64,000 nucleotides of DNA from Eucalyptus grandis (GCF_016545825.1 NC_052622.1:8685001-8749000); one strand, 5' to 3'; counted from the first letter of the stretch, positions 12,050-23,479 are shown. Program-made: numbers and translations. The notes: a model not told the origin generated them from the letters alone.

Positions 12050-12702
12050 CCTTTGATATAAATTATCTATTTATCTTTAGGTCTTGGAATCAAAGTCCAC
12101 ATTTGGCTACTCTCAAATTGATTGAGTTCCTCTTGCAAAGCGAAGATCCAACCATCATCATCTAAAGCTTCCTCGATATTTTTTGGCTCAATTTGAGACA
12201 AAAATCCATATTTGCGAATTGCTCAATACAAGGAACTAAGGCAACAAGTCCATCTTCACTTCTGAATGAAGAACTGTTCCCATCTCTAGTCCAATGCCAC
12301 TGAGTAAGAGTTCCATAGAATGGCTAGCATTAAAACCATTCCTTTTCTAGGACGTTATTCTGACAACAGTAGTTGTAGAAGCAATTGTTATAGAACTAGT
12401 AGGATTGCTGGCTTCCGCAGAGTCTGCTTCTACAGAGTCTACATTTCCAAAAGCAGTTTCTCCAGATTCTGCATTTACAGAATTTGCTTCTACAACAACA
12501 TGATCTTCGGCAGGGATTAGATTTCTCAAGGAATCATCAAAGGCGACAAGAATATACTCTTTAAGCGTTTTGGTTCTTTCATTGTATAAACTATATGCTT
12601 TGGGTAAAATAGTATCGTCAAACCTTCCCACATGATCGCTAGCATTCTTTAACGACATAGCAAGCACAAATAAGTGCATGAATCTAAGCAACATCAGGCT
12701 TC
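12050..12702 (-). pseudogene. Old Ty1/copia fragment: integrase C-terminus to RT start
   Basis: Reading right to left on the minus strand, the GRKP motif at the integrase end is followed by a degenerate FHxFGxxCxVL-like stretch. Next come GRFDDTILPKAYSLYNERTKT, near 12600-12560, and VAFDDSLRN. The RT opening motif WIFALQEELNQFESSQMWTL lies near 12155-12080. Stops and frame changes are common. The matching integrase core lies on the other side of the younger copia element (20322-20640), so the two pieces were once one element. A related fragment is at 23480-23810. Confidence 0.8.
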
Positions 12703-12707
12703 CTACC

Positions 12708-13136
12708 TATTGGGAATGACTGATCCCCGAAAAACCGGATTCGACACTAAATCGAACCCCTAAACTCAAGCGGAAGACAAGCCCGGGAAAATGAACACGC
12801 ATCACCGATCCTTAAGCACACCACGGATTCGAGCGTACCTTATAGCCACAGATTAAACACTGACGTTAATGGAGGAAGAGAAATTGAGCAATTCGATCCG
12901 ATGAAGCCTTGAAGGGAGGAAGATCAAGCGGTATGCTTACTGTCTTTTGTTTTTGAGAGAGAGAGAGCGTGGAGAACGTACGTCTTTTTCTTTTCTAAAA
13001 ACAACGGTATCTATTTCTCTCTCTCTCTCCTCCTTTTTATACCTCTTTCTTTCCACGGGCCATATTCCCGTGGGCCGGGCTCTCTTGGCCCAACTTGGGT
13101 GGACGGGCCTTAAGCCCAAATCAAATAAAGCCTTCA
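12708..13136 (-). repeat. 3' LTR of the young copia element
   Basis: This 429 bp LTR matches 19893-20316. On the plus strand it opens TATTGGGAATGACTG and closes AAGCCTTCA. Differences from the other LTR are about four substitutions plus about five bases of indels in GA, T and A runs. Confidence 0.93.
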
Positions 13137-13146
13137 TCTCCCACTC
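13137..13146 (-). other. Polypurine tract of the young copia element
   Basis: On the minus strand the sequence reads GAGTGGGAGA immediately before the 3' LTR start TGAAGGC. This is where plus-strand cDNA priming is expected. Confidence 0.75.
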
Positions 13147-13360
13147 GCACATGGTGGGCCGAACATGATTCTCTTTACCTCTCTTCAACTTTCATACCGG
13201 TGAATAATCCGTGCGACCAGCATACTTTGAGAGCTCGTTGCTATACATCTGTTAGGAATATACAGCAGCTCATAATGGGCATCACACTTTGAGTAGATTT
13301 AGTATGCAGTACCCTAGATCGATTGATCACATTTATATCTCCATTGATCTCTTTTAAACA

Positions 13361-13405
<45 letters not shown>

Positions 13406-14245
13406 ATTCACAATTATAATTATCACAAAGACACTCATAATTGATCGACCAGTGAATACAAAACCACAATGTGATTCTCCGAAATCGATCTTCCTCTTTC
13501 CTTCAAACTCTCAATTTCAGTCCAGCTTGCTTTTCTAGAAATGTCCCATTAGATCGAATCAACTCATGACCATTGGCAACATCCTAAGATAGCAAACACT
13601 AAATAGAAACCTTGAGAATAAGTAAAAGTCATGAGGGCACTAAAATTGAGGAACTCTTTTCCTCAAGAGTCTCACACGTCATAAAAGTTGAGATCAAACT
13701 TTTTGCCACTCTTATTGGTCGGCTCATGCATACGTAGTATGAAATACGTATTACGGTATTAACTCCTTTCCCATGAAGCGTATGTCTACACCTTTCAATA
13801 CCGTACAGATGATAGTTCAGACATACCCAATGTCTAACTTGAGTTCACGTACCTACTCTTTTACAAAATTCATCAGAACTCACATCTGGCATCTTAAACA
13901 GATAAAGTAAAATATGTGGGGTATTTTACCTTCGGACATAGTAAGTATTATGTCCTCATCTTAACACTCAGTTAAGGCGACATACGTATTTTAAGCTTGA
14001 GCTCTCGATTATCACCTAGATAATAAGCTTAAAAACAGTCTCATCTCTATTTATCACACAGTAAATAGAGGCAATTACCCGTGTGAGTGGGCTAATCTTT
14101 TAACTGTTCGACATACTTACTCAACTTAAAATAATACATTGAGTATTGAGATGCATAAAGATCAAACAAATATTCATAGGCATTACTAATGAAACAACAC
14201 AAGTTCATAAATGTGAACAAATCTGGGAAATTACAATCTAGTACA
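13147..14245 (-). other. 3' untranslated region of the young copia element with an (AT)n run
   Basis: This 1.1 kb lies between the RNase H stop and the polypurine tract on the minus strand and has no recognisable domain. A pure (AT)n microsatellite occupies about 13364-13402. Confidence 0.7.
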
Positions 14246-15835
14246 TCAGACTCTACGCAATCCTAGAGATTTTACATGACCACAAAACACATCTCTAGGT
14301 ATTGGCTTTGTCATAGGATCTGCTATCATTCTATGCGTAGATATGTACTGTAAGTTCACATCTTTTCGTGCAACCATATCCTTGACAAAGTTATACTTGG
14401 TATCTATATGTTTGGTCTTGCCATGATACTTTGGATCTTTGGTGTATGCTATAGCTGCTTGGCTATCACAGTTAACCAATAATTGATTTGCAGCTTTCTC
14501 AATAACACCTAAATGATCCAAGAATCTCTTAAGCCAAACTGCTTCTTGTACAGCTGCTGATAATGCCACGAACTCAGCTTCCATCGTGGATAAGGCTATG
14601 CATGTTTGCTTCTTACTACTCCATGATATGGCGCCATTGCTCAGTAAGAAAGCAAATCCTGAGGTAGATTTTCTTTCATCTAAATCTCCTCCCCAATCAG
14701 CATCTGAATAGCCTTCAAGTCGCAGATCCTTTCCTTAGTAATTCAACTTAAAATCAGCAGTTCCCTTCAGATACCTCAGTATTCTCTTGACGGCTTTCCA
14801 ATGTGCTGGACCTGGATTGGATTGGTATCTACTCACCATTCCAACTGCAAAACATATGTCGGGTCTTGTACACATCATAGCATACATCAAGCTCCCAACA
14901 GCACTAGCATAAGGAACATGTTTCATTTGTTCCTTCTCTTGTGGAGTCCCTGGACACAGTCTATGGCTCAATCCTTCACCTTTTGTAATAGGAGTGTCTA
15001 TAGGTTTACAGTCTTGCATACGAAATCGTTCAAGAACCTTATTTATATAGGTTTCTTGCGAAAGAGACAACGATATCTTCAAACGATCTCTCGAAATCTT
15101 AACTCCAAGAATGTATGCAGCCTCACCCATATCCTTCATCTCAAAGTTGGAAGACAACCAACTCTTGACAGTCTTAACAAACTCAATATTGCTTCCGGCA
15201 ATTAGTATATCATCAACATATAATGATATGATCACAAATTGATCCTTGGATCTTTTGATATATACACAATGATCCTCATCAATCATCGTAAAATCATATG
15301 CCATTATGGCATTATGAAAACGTATATACCATTGTCTTGATAACTGTTTAAGACCATATATCGACTTCAAAAGTCGACATACTTTTTCTTATTGGCCTTT
15401 CACTATGAAACCAACAGGTTGTTCCATATATATTTATTCCTCTAATTCTCCATTGAGGAAAGCAGTCTTTACATCCATTTGATGTAATTCAAGATCCAGA
15501 CTAGCCACTATTGCCATAATTATGCGAATTGAGGTAAATCTCACTACAGGAGAAAACGTATCTTCATAATCAATTCCTTCATGTTGATTATACCCCTTCA
15601 CCACAAGGCGAGCCTTATGCCTTTCAATCGAGCAATCAGCCTTTCGCTTTATTTTGAGAACCCATTTGTTCCCAATAGCTCTGCGTCCTTTTGGCAGATC
15701 AACCAGTTCCCAGACTTGGTTTGATTTCATTGACTCCATTTCCTCTTCCATTGCATTGATCCATTTTTCCTTACTAGGGCAATTCAGAGCCTCATTAATA
15801 TTTCTTGACTCATTCTCATCTTGTGGAGCAACCAT
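14246..15835 (-). pseudogene. Copia reverse transcriptase and RNase H (broken)
   Basis: RT opens with WINAMEEEMESMKSNQVWELV near 15755, followed by KARLVVKGYNQ and MDVKTAFLNGELEE near 15440. Two in-frame stops then occur (about 15370-15433). RT resumes with SIYGLKQLSRQWYIRF, the catalytic YVDDILIAG near 15210 and ILGVKISRDR, and reaches the YLKGTADFKLNY region near 14740. RNase H follows (MEAEFVALSAAVQEAVWL near 14580, CDSQAAIAYTKDP near 14470, KHIDTKYNFVKD) to the stop after RRV at 14246. The catalytic RT aspartates are present. The stops between the two RT halves and a frame change near 14585-14735 prevent a full product. Confidence 0.9.
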
Positions 15836-16120
15836 AAAAGTTTCCCCTTCAATGCCAAAATGTCGACGGGGAATACTTTGGCAACTTGTTCACCTAATGG
15901 GAGATTGTACACTTTGCACATCATTTCCCATTATGCTCCCACTTGGATTAGGTAATGATGTCGTCTCATCAAGTGGTTGCAATTGAGAATGAGTTGAATT
16001 CAATTCATCACTTCTCATATTACTCCCACTTGGATGAACTCCACTAATATCATTATCCTGATCCAAGGTCTCAAATAGGAACAATCTTCCCTATTTCGCC
16101 TTTCTTAGGAAATTCATCCT

Positions 16121-17475
16121 CTAAAATGTGACATCTCGTGATTCAAACTCAGTTATACTCCCACTTTCCTGCTCACCTATGAACACATATCCTTTCGAGT
16201 GTTCAGAGTATCTTATAAAAATACTCTTCTTTCCTCTGGGACCCAGTTTCCCAAACTTGTGAGAGGACTCATGTGTGTAGGCAGCACAACCCCATGGCTT
16301 AAGAAAACTTAAGTCCGGTTTTCTACCTGTCCATAACTCATATGGAGTGGAAGTAACTGATTTAGAAGGCACACGGTTAAGTATATAGGCAGCAGTTAAC
16401 AAAGCATCACTCCAAAAGGTAATGGGTAAGTTAGCATGCGCCATCATGGACCTAACCATTTCCGGTAGGGTTTTGTTTCTTCTCTCCGCAACACCATTTT
16501 GTTGAGGAGTATATGGAATAGACAACTGTCTTTCTATTCCTTTTTCATCACACAATTTTCTGAACTCATCGATAAATATTCTCGACCTCGATCGGATCTC
16601 AATGCTTTTATTTTCTTGTCTAATTGATTCTCTACCAGGTTCATAAACCTTTTGAAACAACTTATTGCTTCAGATTTATGAGAAATCAAATAGACATATC
16701 CAAATCGAGTGTAATCATCTATAAAAGTGATGAAATAAACAGCCCCATGCCTTCCTTTCACATTCATTGGACCACAGATATCAGTATGGATTAAATGCAG
16801 ATGAAATTCAACTCTTTTTCCTTTTCCAAATGGTTTCCTTGTCGTTTTCCCTTCTATGCAATGCTTACATATGGGCAAATCGACTTTTTCAATATTGCCC
16901 AACAAGCCCTCTTTGGCTAGTCTATTCATACGCTGTTGGCCAATGTGACCAAGTCTAGCATGCCACACATTCACATCATTATCATATTTATTAGAAGACG
17001 TGAGAAGGGAATAACAGACATTAGTATTAACATAATCAATATCTAATACAATAAAACCATCTAGAAAATAACCACAACCATAATAATTTGTATCCAAAAA
17101 TAAATTCACACCTCCATTACAGAAGTTCATATTAGAACCTAATTTAATCATCACTAATACAGACACTAAATTCCGACGAATCTCCGGAGCATACAGCACA
17201 TCATGAAGGAACAAAGTGCGTCCACCACGCATATTCAGTTGGCATGTGCCAATTCCTTTCACTTCAGCTCTGGAGTTGTTTCCCACATAGATCCACTTAG
17301 TTCCAGTTGGTACTCGTCGGAATTCCACGAAGGATCCTCTATCCTTCGCTACATGGTCCGTCGCTCTTGAATCCACAGTCCACAAAGGATTAGACTCAGT
17401 TAAGAAAACAGAACTCGACACAAAAGTAAAGTTCTGAAAAGTACAAGGGGTGCATACCTTCTTTGGCTCACGACA
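16121..17475 (-). pseudogene. Copia protease and integrase (broken)
   Basis: The protease motif reads WTVDSRATDHV near 17382; copia proteases normally have DSGA, so the conserved Gly is Arg here. The GAG-pre-integrase zinc module follows (WHARLGHIGQQRMNRL, then CKHCIEGK near 16860). The integrase catalytic residues sit in HTDICGP near 16785, LRSDRGREY near 16590 and NGVAERRNKT near 16480. A frameshift near 16540-16600 separates the second Asp from the Glu. The tail includes ELWTGRKPDLSFLKPWGCAAY near 16335. A degraded linker (15836-16120) joins it to RT. Confidence 0.9.
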
Positions 17476-18314
17476 GTCACGAGCATAGTGACCCTTCTTG
17501 TCACAGTTGTAGCATTTCACCCTTGCAAGCTTTTTCATGCGAGGACGCTTCCCTCTTCCATATTGGTTAAATTTGGGTTTCTTCCCTGAAGGACCCGCTT
17601 CTTCCTTGCCTTTCCCCTTATCAAACCAGTTAGGGCGCTTGCGTTTGGAGCTTGAAGCTCCATTTGAGCTAGAACCAGCATGATAAAGTTCAGCATCCGG
17701 CTTAGCCGCCAACAAGCGGTCCTCTTCCAGCTCAAGATGACGCATTGCATCCTCAAAGGTTTTGATATTTTCATTATGAGTCGGGTGCACCTTCATATGC
17801 TCCCAACTCGAGGCAAGGAACGAATCACCGCTTGCACTTGCTGCTCATCCGTGAGAACATGGCCAGCATCTCTCGGCTCGGTTATCATGTTTGACATCTT
17901 TCTAAGATGTTGCTTCATGGTCGACCATGAGGCTTCTTATAAGAGTCAAACCCGATAGTGAGCCGCCTCGCCTAGTCACCGAAGTATGACCAAATCTAGC
18001 TGCCAATGCCTCACATTTCCTTGGCATTGTCAAAACGCCGAAACTCTCGCATGACGTCATTTTCCATGCTGCTCAGCAACGTGATGCGAGCTAGAGAGTT
18101 CATTCTTTTCCACGCAGAAAAAGCTTCTTTGTCTCTTTTGTGCTGTGCAGTGGTTCCCTCTTCGGGTTCTACCATGGTCATGACAAGAGCCTCAAGTGCT
18201 TCTTGCTCTTCCAAGACATACTTGGATTTTCATTTGCCAAATTTCATAGTTGTCTCCATTGAGCTTTTCACCTTTGTTCAGCTTGGCAACTATGCTCTTT
18301 GTGGCTGAAGCCAT
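17476..18314 (-). pseudogene. gag: Copia gag (broken)
   Basis: The minus-strand ATG at 18312-18314 opens the copia Gag start MASATKSIVAKLNKGEKLNG. A frameshift near 18215 precedes the body (EALEALVMTMVEPEEGTTAQ), which stops near 18011. After further breaks the frame reopens at KVHPTHNENIKTF, near 17790. A basic stretch and a CCHC knuckle (CYNCDKKGHYARDC, about 17520-17478) follow. The knuckle is intact and would bind RNA, but the protein is in at least three pieces. Confidence 0.88.
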
Positions 18315-18742
18315 TGATCTGAACAAATCAGACAAATATGCACGAATTATTAATGCCTATCATTTATGCATCCCTATTTACATAGACCCATCATATTAAT
18401 GAATAATTTCAAGTAAGGTTTCAGAATCAAAAGGTCACTTTGTTTCCAATCATCCTCCAAAATCCTAACTTGAAACTATCATCAATATAATTGTCTTATG
18501 CAAAATCAATTCTATGAAGCTACAAAAACTTCTAAAACTACCCACTGCCTAATTACCCACAAAGAACCAGCAATAACATAAAGCAATATATAATAGAACT
18601 TCCAATAAAAACAATAATGCTTTCAATTAACACAATTAGGTAGTAATCATTACATAATATGTCCACAAAGCACACTTAATATATATCAGCCAATACAACT
18701 AACACCAAGTCAGCACACGAACCGGGAAAGATCCTCTTTTGT

Positions 18743-19088
18743 TCAATTTCTTGATCTTTTCCCTTGAAAAATACAGTAATATTCATTTACAAAATCCATC
18801 ACAATTTTCTTATAGGAAGCAGCTCCGTTGACATCCCATATGCGATTCAACACATCTTGCCATTCGGGTGGAAGAGTGTTTATGAAAAATCGCACCATCT
18901 CTCGATCGTGACATTGGACGACCATTCCATATGACTTGTTGAATTTTCCCGTTGACTTCAAGGACATGATCAATTAAGTCACCTCTCTCCCATCGATGAT
19001 CAGTCAGCTCAGCTATCAACTTAGACAGCCTATCCTTTTGCTCATCGGTAATTGCACGAATAGGTGCGCGTAATCTCAAAGGAGGCAT
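18743..19088 (-). pseudogene. Upstream gag-like ORF in the copia leader
   Basis: Between the leader and gag, the minus strand has an ATG at 19088 (PPLRLRAPIRAITDEQKDRLS) and, after a frame change, LPPEWQDVLNRIWDVNG and YKKIVMDFVNEYY. The LPPEW motif and its spacing resemble the Gag (UBN2-like) region of copia elements. A second, different Gag starts at 18314, so this may be part of another element picked up upstream. The intervening 18315-18742 shows no domain. Assignment is by motif only. Confidence 0.5.
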
Positions 19089-19147
19089 TGTTCCTGCAAC
19101 AAATGCTGAACAAATAAGGGATCACATAATAATCCACATAGACTTAA

Positions 19148-19878
19148 TTGAAAAAGAAACACATTCTTTTCCTCTTTTTTTTTTTGGGTCAACGGTCAAC
19201 GGCCAAAGTCAACGGTCAACAATCAACGTGGTCAACGGTCAACTTGGTCAACGGTCAACGGTCAGAGGGTCAACGGTCGTCGGTCGTCGGACCGCGGACT
19301 GGACGGACCGGTGGGGCGGTCGGCGTGACCGACGCACGTGCGCGCGCGCGTGCGGCGGGGATGACGTCACGCAGATGTCATCCGCACGTGCCCGCCACGT
19401 GCCTTGGTCTCCGGTGGGTGGTCGTCGCCGGCGGTGGACCGCCCGCGAAACGACGCGTCAATGATGACGTCATCGGTGGACGTCATCCGACGGTTAACGA
19501 CCGTTGGATGACGTCATCACGTGACGTCATAAAGTCACGCCGGTCCGCAGACCGGCGCGTGTGCGGTTCGCCCGCGGTGGCGTGCACGCGCTGGCCAATG
19601 CCAGCGCTTTGGGCTCGTCGCGCCCACGCGCAGTGCCTTCCGGCCGCGCGTGTGGGCGCGTGCGGCGGCGCCCGCCGGCGGTCGACATATTGCCGGACTC
19701 GTCTCGAGGTCGCGCTTCTTCCTATGCAATCACAATTTTATTTTGACTTACGAAAACTCAGAAAAATGGCCGAAAAGCGCTCGGGTGTCGGGATTTTTGT
19801 CCCGATCCGTACGGCCGAAAGTTTCTTCGCGAAAAATCAATCAAAGAACATCAAATTGATCGGGAAAACGTGAACTAG
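19148..19878 (-). promoter_or_regulatory. GC-rich leader of the copia element with clustered TF-like motifs
   Basis: This is the 5' untranslated leader between primer site and coding region. Tandem GGTCAAC/GTCAAC repeats fill about 19190-19275; their complement contains TTGACC, the W-box core bound by WRKY factors. Further on are four TGACGTCA palindromes (19362, 19465, 19509, 19522) and four CACGTG G-boxes (19335, 19385, 19396, 19518), which are bZIP/bHLH-type sites. The region is far more GC-rich than its surroundings. A regulatory role is inferred from motif density only. Confidence 0.55.
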
Positions 19879-19892
19879 GGCTCTGATACCAA
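19879..19892 (-). other. Primer binding site (initiator tRNA-Met type)
   Basis: On the minus strand the sequence TTGGTATCAGAGCC directly follows the 5' LTR. It contains the standard copia primer site complementary to plant initiator tRNA-Met. Confidence 0.92.
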
Positions 19893-20316
19893 TATTGGGA
19901 ATGACTGATCCCCGAAAAACCGGATTCGACACTAAATCGAACCCCTAAACTCAAGCGGAAGACAAGCCCGGGAAAACGAACACGCATCACCGATCCTTAA
20001 GCACACCACGGATTCGAGCGTACCTTATAGCCACAGATTAAACACCGACGTTGATGGAGGAAGAGAAATTGAGCAATTCGATCCGATGAAGCCTTGAAGG
20101 GAGGAAGATCAAGCGGTATGCTTACTGTCTTTTGTTTTTGAGAGAGAGAGCGTGGAGAACGTACGTCTTTTCTTTTCTAAAACAACAGTATCTATTTCTC
20201 TCTCTCTCTCCTCCTTTTATACCTCTTTCTTTCCACGGGCCATATTCCCGTGGGCCGGGCTCTCTTGGCCCAACTTGGGTGGACGGGCCTTAAGCCCAAA
20301 TCAAATAAAGCCTTCA
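19893..20316 (-). repeat. 5' LTR of the young copia element
   Basis: This 424 bp LTR is nearly identical to 12708-13136. On the minus strand it runs from TGAAGGC to CCCAATA. The terminal TA replaces the usual CA. The LTR edge is fixed by the target-site duplication and the primer site. Confidence 0.93.
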
Positions 20317-20321
20317 CTACC

Positions 20322-20640
20322 TTATGTCTCAAGTGTTCTTATCGAGGCACTTACATCCTCAGGCTCATAATGCTGAGGGATTTTGCTTTCCATTGACAAG
20401 ATATGGGCCATCTCTTGCAAGGTCCTATTTTTCCTCTCAACAGTACTATTTTGTTGCGAAGTGTAACCGTGTAAAGAGCAGAAAAATCGAGCGAAATGCC
20501 CTACTATCACAAAATGATTCAAAGTGATGGTGGCTTCTAATGCACGAAATGCTAAAGCCCATTCTCCTTTTGGACTTTTTAGTAAGTTTAGGAAATGCAT
20601 GCAAAGAACCATTGTTATGAGCTAGGAAAAAAGAGCCCAA
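20322..20640 (-). pseudogene. Old Ty1/copia fragment: integrase core
   Basis: On the minus strand a degenerate integrase core is readable: FCSLHGYTSQQNSTVERKN, then RTLQEMAHILSMESKIPQHY. It contains the QQN..VERKNRTLQEMA motif with the catalytic Glu. It is the upstream part of the old copia element whose downstream part is 12050-12702. The joined site at the CTACC duplication falls in the GRKP motif. Confidence 0.8.
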
Positions 20641-21168
20641 GTAAATCTAAAATAAATCTAAACCTGCTTTTTCTTATGCAAGCAGTCTCAAAATGGAAAT
20701 ATTAACCGTGTTATAAAATAATTAAACTTGCTAAAGATTAAAAAAAGTTACACGGGTCATTTTCCAAAATCTAGTTGTATAATTAACTTTTAAACCAGTA
20801 ATGTATAGAATAAAACTCCTCCATTGGCTTTCTATTTACTATTTTAGGACGATGGAGGTGTCCCACTATATTTTTCATGGAATTAACATCCTAGCTGGTG
20901 CGAAGATTCTATGAATTGCTTACTGAAAGATCGAGTAATCTGTAAAATAATTTCATTCATTTATAATGAGCTGTGGCTACTTCTCTTTACATAGTTAAAT
21001 AAACATCATATGAATAAAGTAAGACTTAGTAAAGTCATTGTTTAGGCTTAAATCTTTTACTATAAATCCAAAGATTTGGTTGTTGTGTACCAAGTCATTG
21101 TCATACGGCGTTATTGTCAATAAAAACAATGAAGAAAGAAAGACTTATATCTCAATGGGGGCCGTTAA
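20641..21168. other. Intergenic stretch, nothing recognised
   Basis: AT-rich sequence with no domain, RNA gene or clear repeat seen. Confidence 0.5.
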
Positions 21169-21972
21169 GGGTGCGTTTGTTTGCGTTTTTCGTTTAAAAA
21201 TTGTTCCAGAACAAAAATAGAAAAAAGTGTTTATGTTCAGGAACAATTTTTGAACAAAAAAACACGTTTGGTAAACTTGTTCCAGGAATAAAAATAAACA
21301 GAAACACGTTTGGTAAATTTGTATAATTTTTTTATTTCTTTTATTTTTTCTATTTTTCTTATTTTTCCTTTTTTTATTTTTTTCTTTTTCCTTTTTATTT
21401 TTTCTTCTTTTGGCCGGTCGCCGGCCTCGGCCATGGCCGGCGCCCCACGGCCGACGAGCGCCGGCGGCCTCGCCAGCCACGGCGAGGCTTAGCCTCGCCG
21501 GGCCACCGCTTGGCAACGACGACTCGCCAAGATCCGACGAGGCCGAGCCTCACCGGCCGCCGGGCGAGCTCGGCCTCGCCGAATCTGGGCGAGATTGAGC
21601 TCGCCCAGCCCGGCGCGAGGTCGGCCTCGCCAACGACGGCGAGGCTCGGCCCCGCCGTGGCTGGGTGAGGCCGCCGGACCCCTCGTCGGCCGGTCGCCGG
21701 CCATGGCCGAGGCCGGCGACCGGCGAAAGAAAAAAAAGAAAATAAGAAGAAAAAGAAGAAGAAAATAGAAAAGTGTTCCTCAAATGTGTTTCAAAAATAA
21801 GAAACATAAATTTGTTGTTTCTTATTTCTTTCTTTTTTTGTTTGGGAACAAAAGAACAAAAAAAAGGAACAAACGCACCAAACGCGTTTATGTTCCTTTT
21901 TTGTTCCCAAGAACAAAAAAAATAGAAAAAGTGTTCAACAAAAAAAAAAAAGAAACACAAACAAACAGAGCC
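21169..21972. mobile_element. PIF/Harbinger-like non-autonomous element with GC-rich core
   Basis: The ends are inverted repeats (GGGTGCGTTTGTTTGCGTTT against the complement of the right end GGCTCTGTTTGTTTGTGTTT, 16 of 20 matches). TTAA occurs near both ends (21165 and 21976), but an exact 3 bp duplication at the borders is not clear. The arms are AT-rich with repeated GTTCC and CGTTTGGTAAA motifs. The core (about 21412-21725) is very GC-rich and built of repeated GGCGAGGCYNGGCC-like blocks. Open frames in the core look like by-products of base composition. No transposase is present. Confidence 0.65.
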
Positions 21973-22959
21973 AACTTAATTTATTAAAATGATCAGCTTG
22001 TGATTCCTCGTCGTCAACACGCATGAAAATATATGGAAGAAAAAGACTAGCTCACCTAACCCCACGTCATCTTGATCTCTCGGTTACCAAACAAACGGGA
22101 ACCATTATTCATTTGCTTGTCCTACTTTACTATTCCACGTCAACGTCAACGTCAACGTCAAAGTCAAAACATGAGAAACACATTAGTAAATATACTTGGC
22201 CAGGTCTACCAAGTTGGGCCAACTGAGAGAAAAGTCTCGGAAGCTACGATTCTACACTCAAAACGGAGGAGATTTCTCCACGTAGCCCCCCTTCTCCCCC
22301 TCCCTCACTGTTTAATTGTTTATTGTGGTTTTGGAAAAAGTTCAATACATAATTTGTGTGCTCTTTATTGAGCAATTCATATCTATCACCGTCGAGATGA
22401 ATAATTAGTCAAATTTTAGGTCATGACTATGTGATTAATGGTGATAGACATTAATTGTATACTGAAGGGGAAAAGCCACAAACAATCAAACCCCTATAAA
22501 CCTCCATTGGCAAACACCTACTTGATCAAGAACAACAACAAAAATTATGTCTCTTGTGATAAAAGCACCTGAATTGTCATATGACTCACTAATGAGTGAT
22601 ATTTCAGGAATCAAATTAGCACAGACATTTCCTCTACCTATAGACATGCAAAATTTGATACTCTTCCGAGCATATTAGAAAAATACTTTGACCTATCAAT
22701 GGGTCTTCCAAAAATTGATACTCTCTATTTTCAAGCAGTCTTCTTTGCAGAAAAAAAAAATGAAAAGAGAAAAAGAGGACAAAATATGGGCTGCTCGGAG
22801 TCACAATGTATCGGGATGAATAAGGATTGGACAAAAATGGAGCTGGTGGATCATCAAAAGATCGTATGAGCGGCCTTTTCGGTCAAAGATATTTCATGTG
22901 TGTGAATGTGGTTTCGGTGGAATTGATGAAGTCAATCTACTAAGTCAACTCAGAAATCC
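21973..22959. other. Non-coding stretch with a (GTCAAC)n microsatellite
   Basis: About four GTCAAC units lie at 22139-22161. No other feature is recognised in this interval. Confidence 0.55.
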
Positions 22960-23400
22960 CCTTTTGATCCTTCAGTCTTCCTAAATTAACGAGAGGGCCA
23001 TCTTCGTCTACCTCACCAGCTGTTACCCACCTCAAATAGCTTCCATCTTACAGCTTCATTATAAAGAACAAGCCATCTTTGTTTACTTCACTCATTCAGA
23101 AACAAGCGCTCACTTCAAGTCCTTCACTCTCGGACTTTCCAATCCAGTGCATCAGCATCAGCATCAGCATCGTCCTCCACTCCCCCAACACCATATATAT
23201 TTTTTTTTCCTCAGGTCCAGCCTTCTTTTCTCTTCAGGTTTTGCTCTCTATCTCCTGCCTCCTTGCTTCTGTTCTTCAATGTTCTTCGTGTGTACCATAT
23301 TCATCTAAAATCTGCGGTTTAACAGTGCTGCTTCCACAGAATTTTCTTTTTTCTAGTTCTGTCGTTTTGACATTTCGGGTAATTTTCCAATGAGCTGATC
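22960..23400 (+). other. 5'-UTR-like segment, copy 1 (duplicated at 43010-43330)
   Basis: The segment is pyrimidine-rich with a short (CAGCAT)n run at about 23150-23172 and CTTCAGGTTTTGCTCTCTATCTCC-like sequence. A diverged copy lies at 43010-43330 with the same repeat and following text. It resembles a promoter plus 5' leader and precedes the ankyrin gene by 3.3 kb, so it may be that gene's original 5' end. That link is inferred and no transcript evidence is available. Confidence 0.45.
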
Positions 23401-23479
23401 TAGATCTGTTTCTTTGCTAGTTGATGTGCACTTTGGGGGATATGTGAATTAGCGTTGACTCGGGTCTGCTAGTTTTTTA

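Larger units (their letters stand above)
12708..20316 (-). mobile_element. Ty1/copia LTR retrotransposon, complete length, ORFs broken
   Basis: The element runs right to left. The 5' LTR is 19893-20316 and the 3' LTR is 12708-13136. A 5 bp target-site duplication CTACC (12703-12707 and 20317-20321) brackets it. The primer site matches initiator tRNA-Met, and the polypurine tract adjoins the 3' LTR. Domain order gag, protease, integrase, RT, RNase H is the copia order. The LTRs differ by about four substitutions and a few short indels by eye, so the insertion is recent, yet gag and pol carry stops and frameshifts. It sits inside the integrase of an older copia fragment. Confidence 0.95.

Noticed and set aside
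19148..19873. Long open frame in the GC-rich copia leader (241 codons)
   Set aside because: Arg-rich, low complexity, lies in the antisense of an untranslated leader; GC-rich DNA has few stops.
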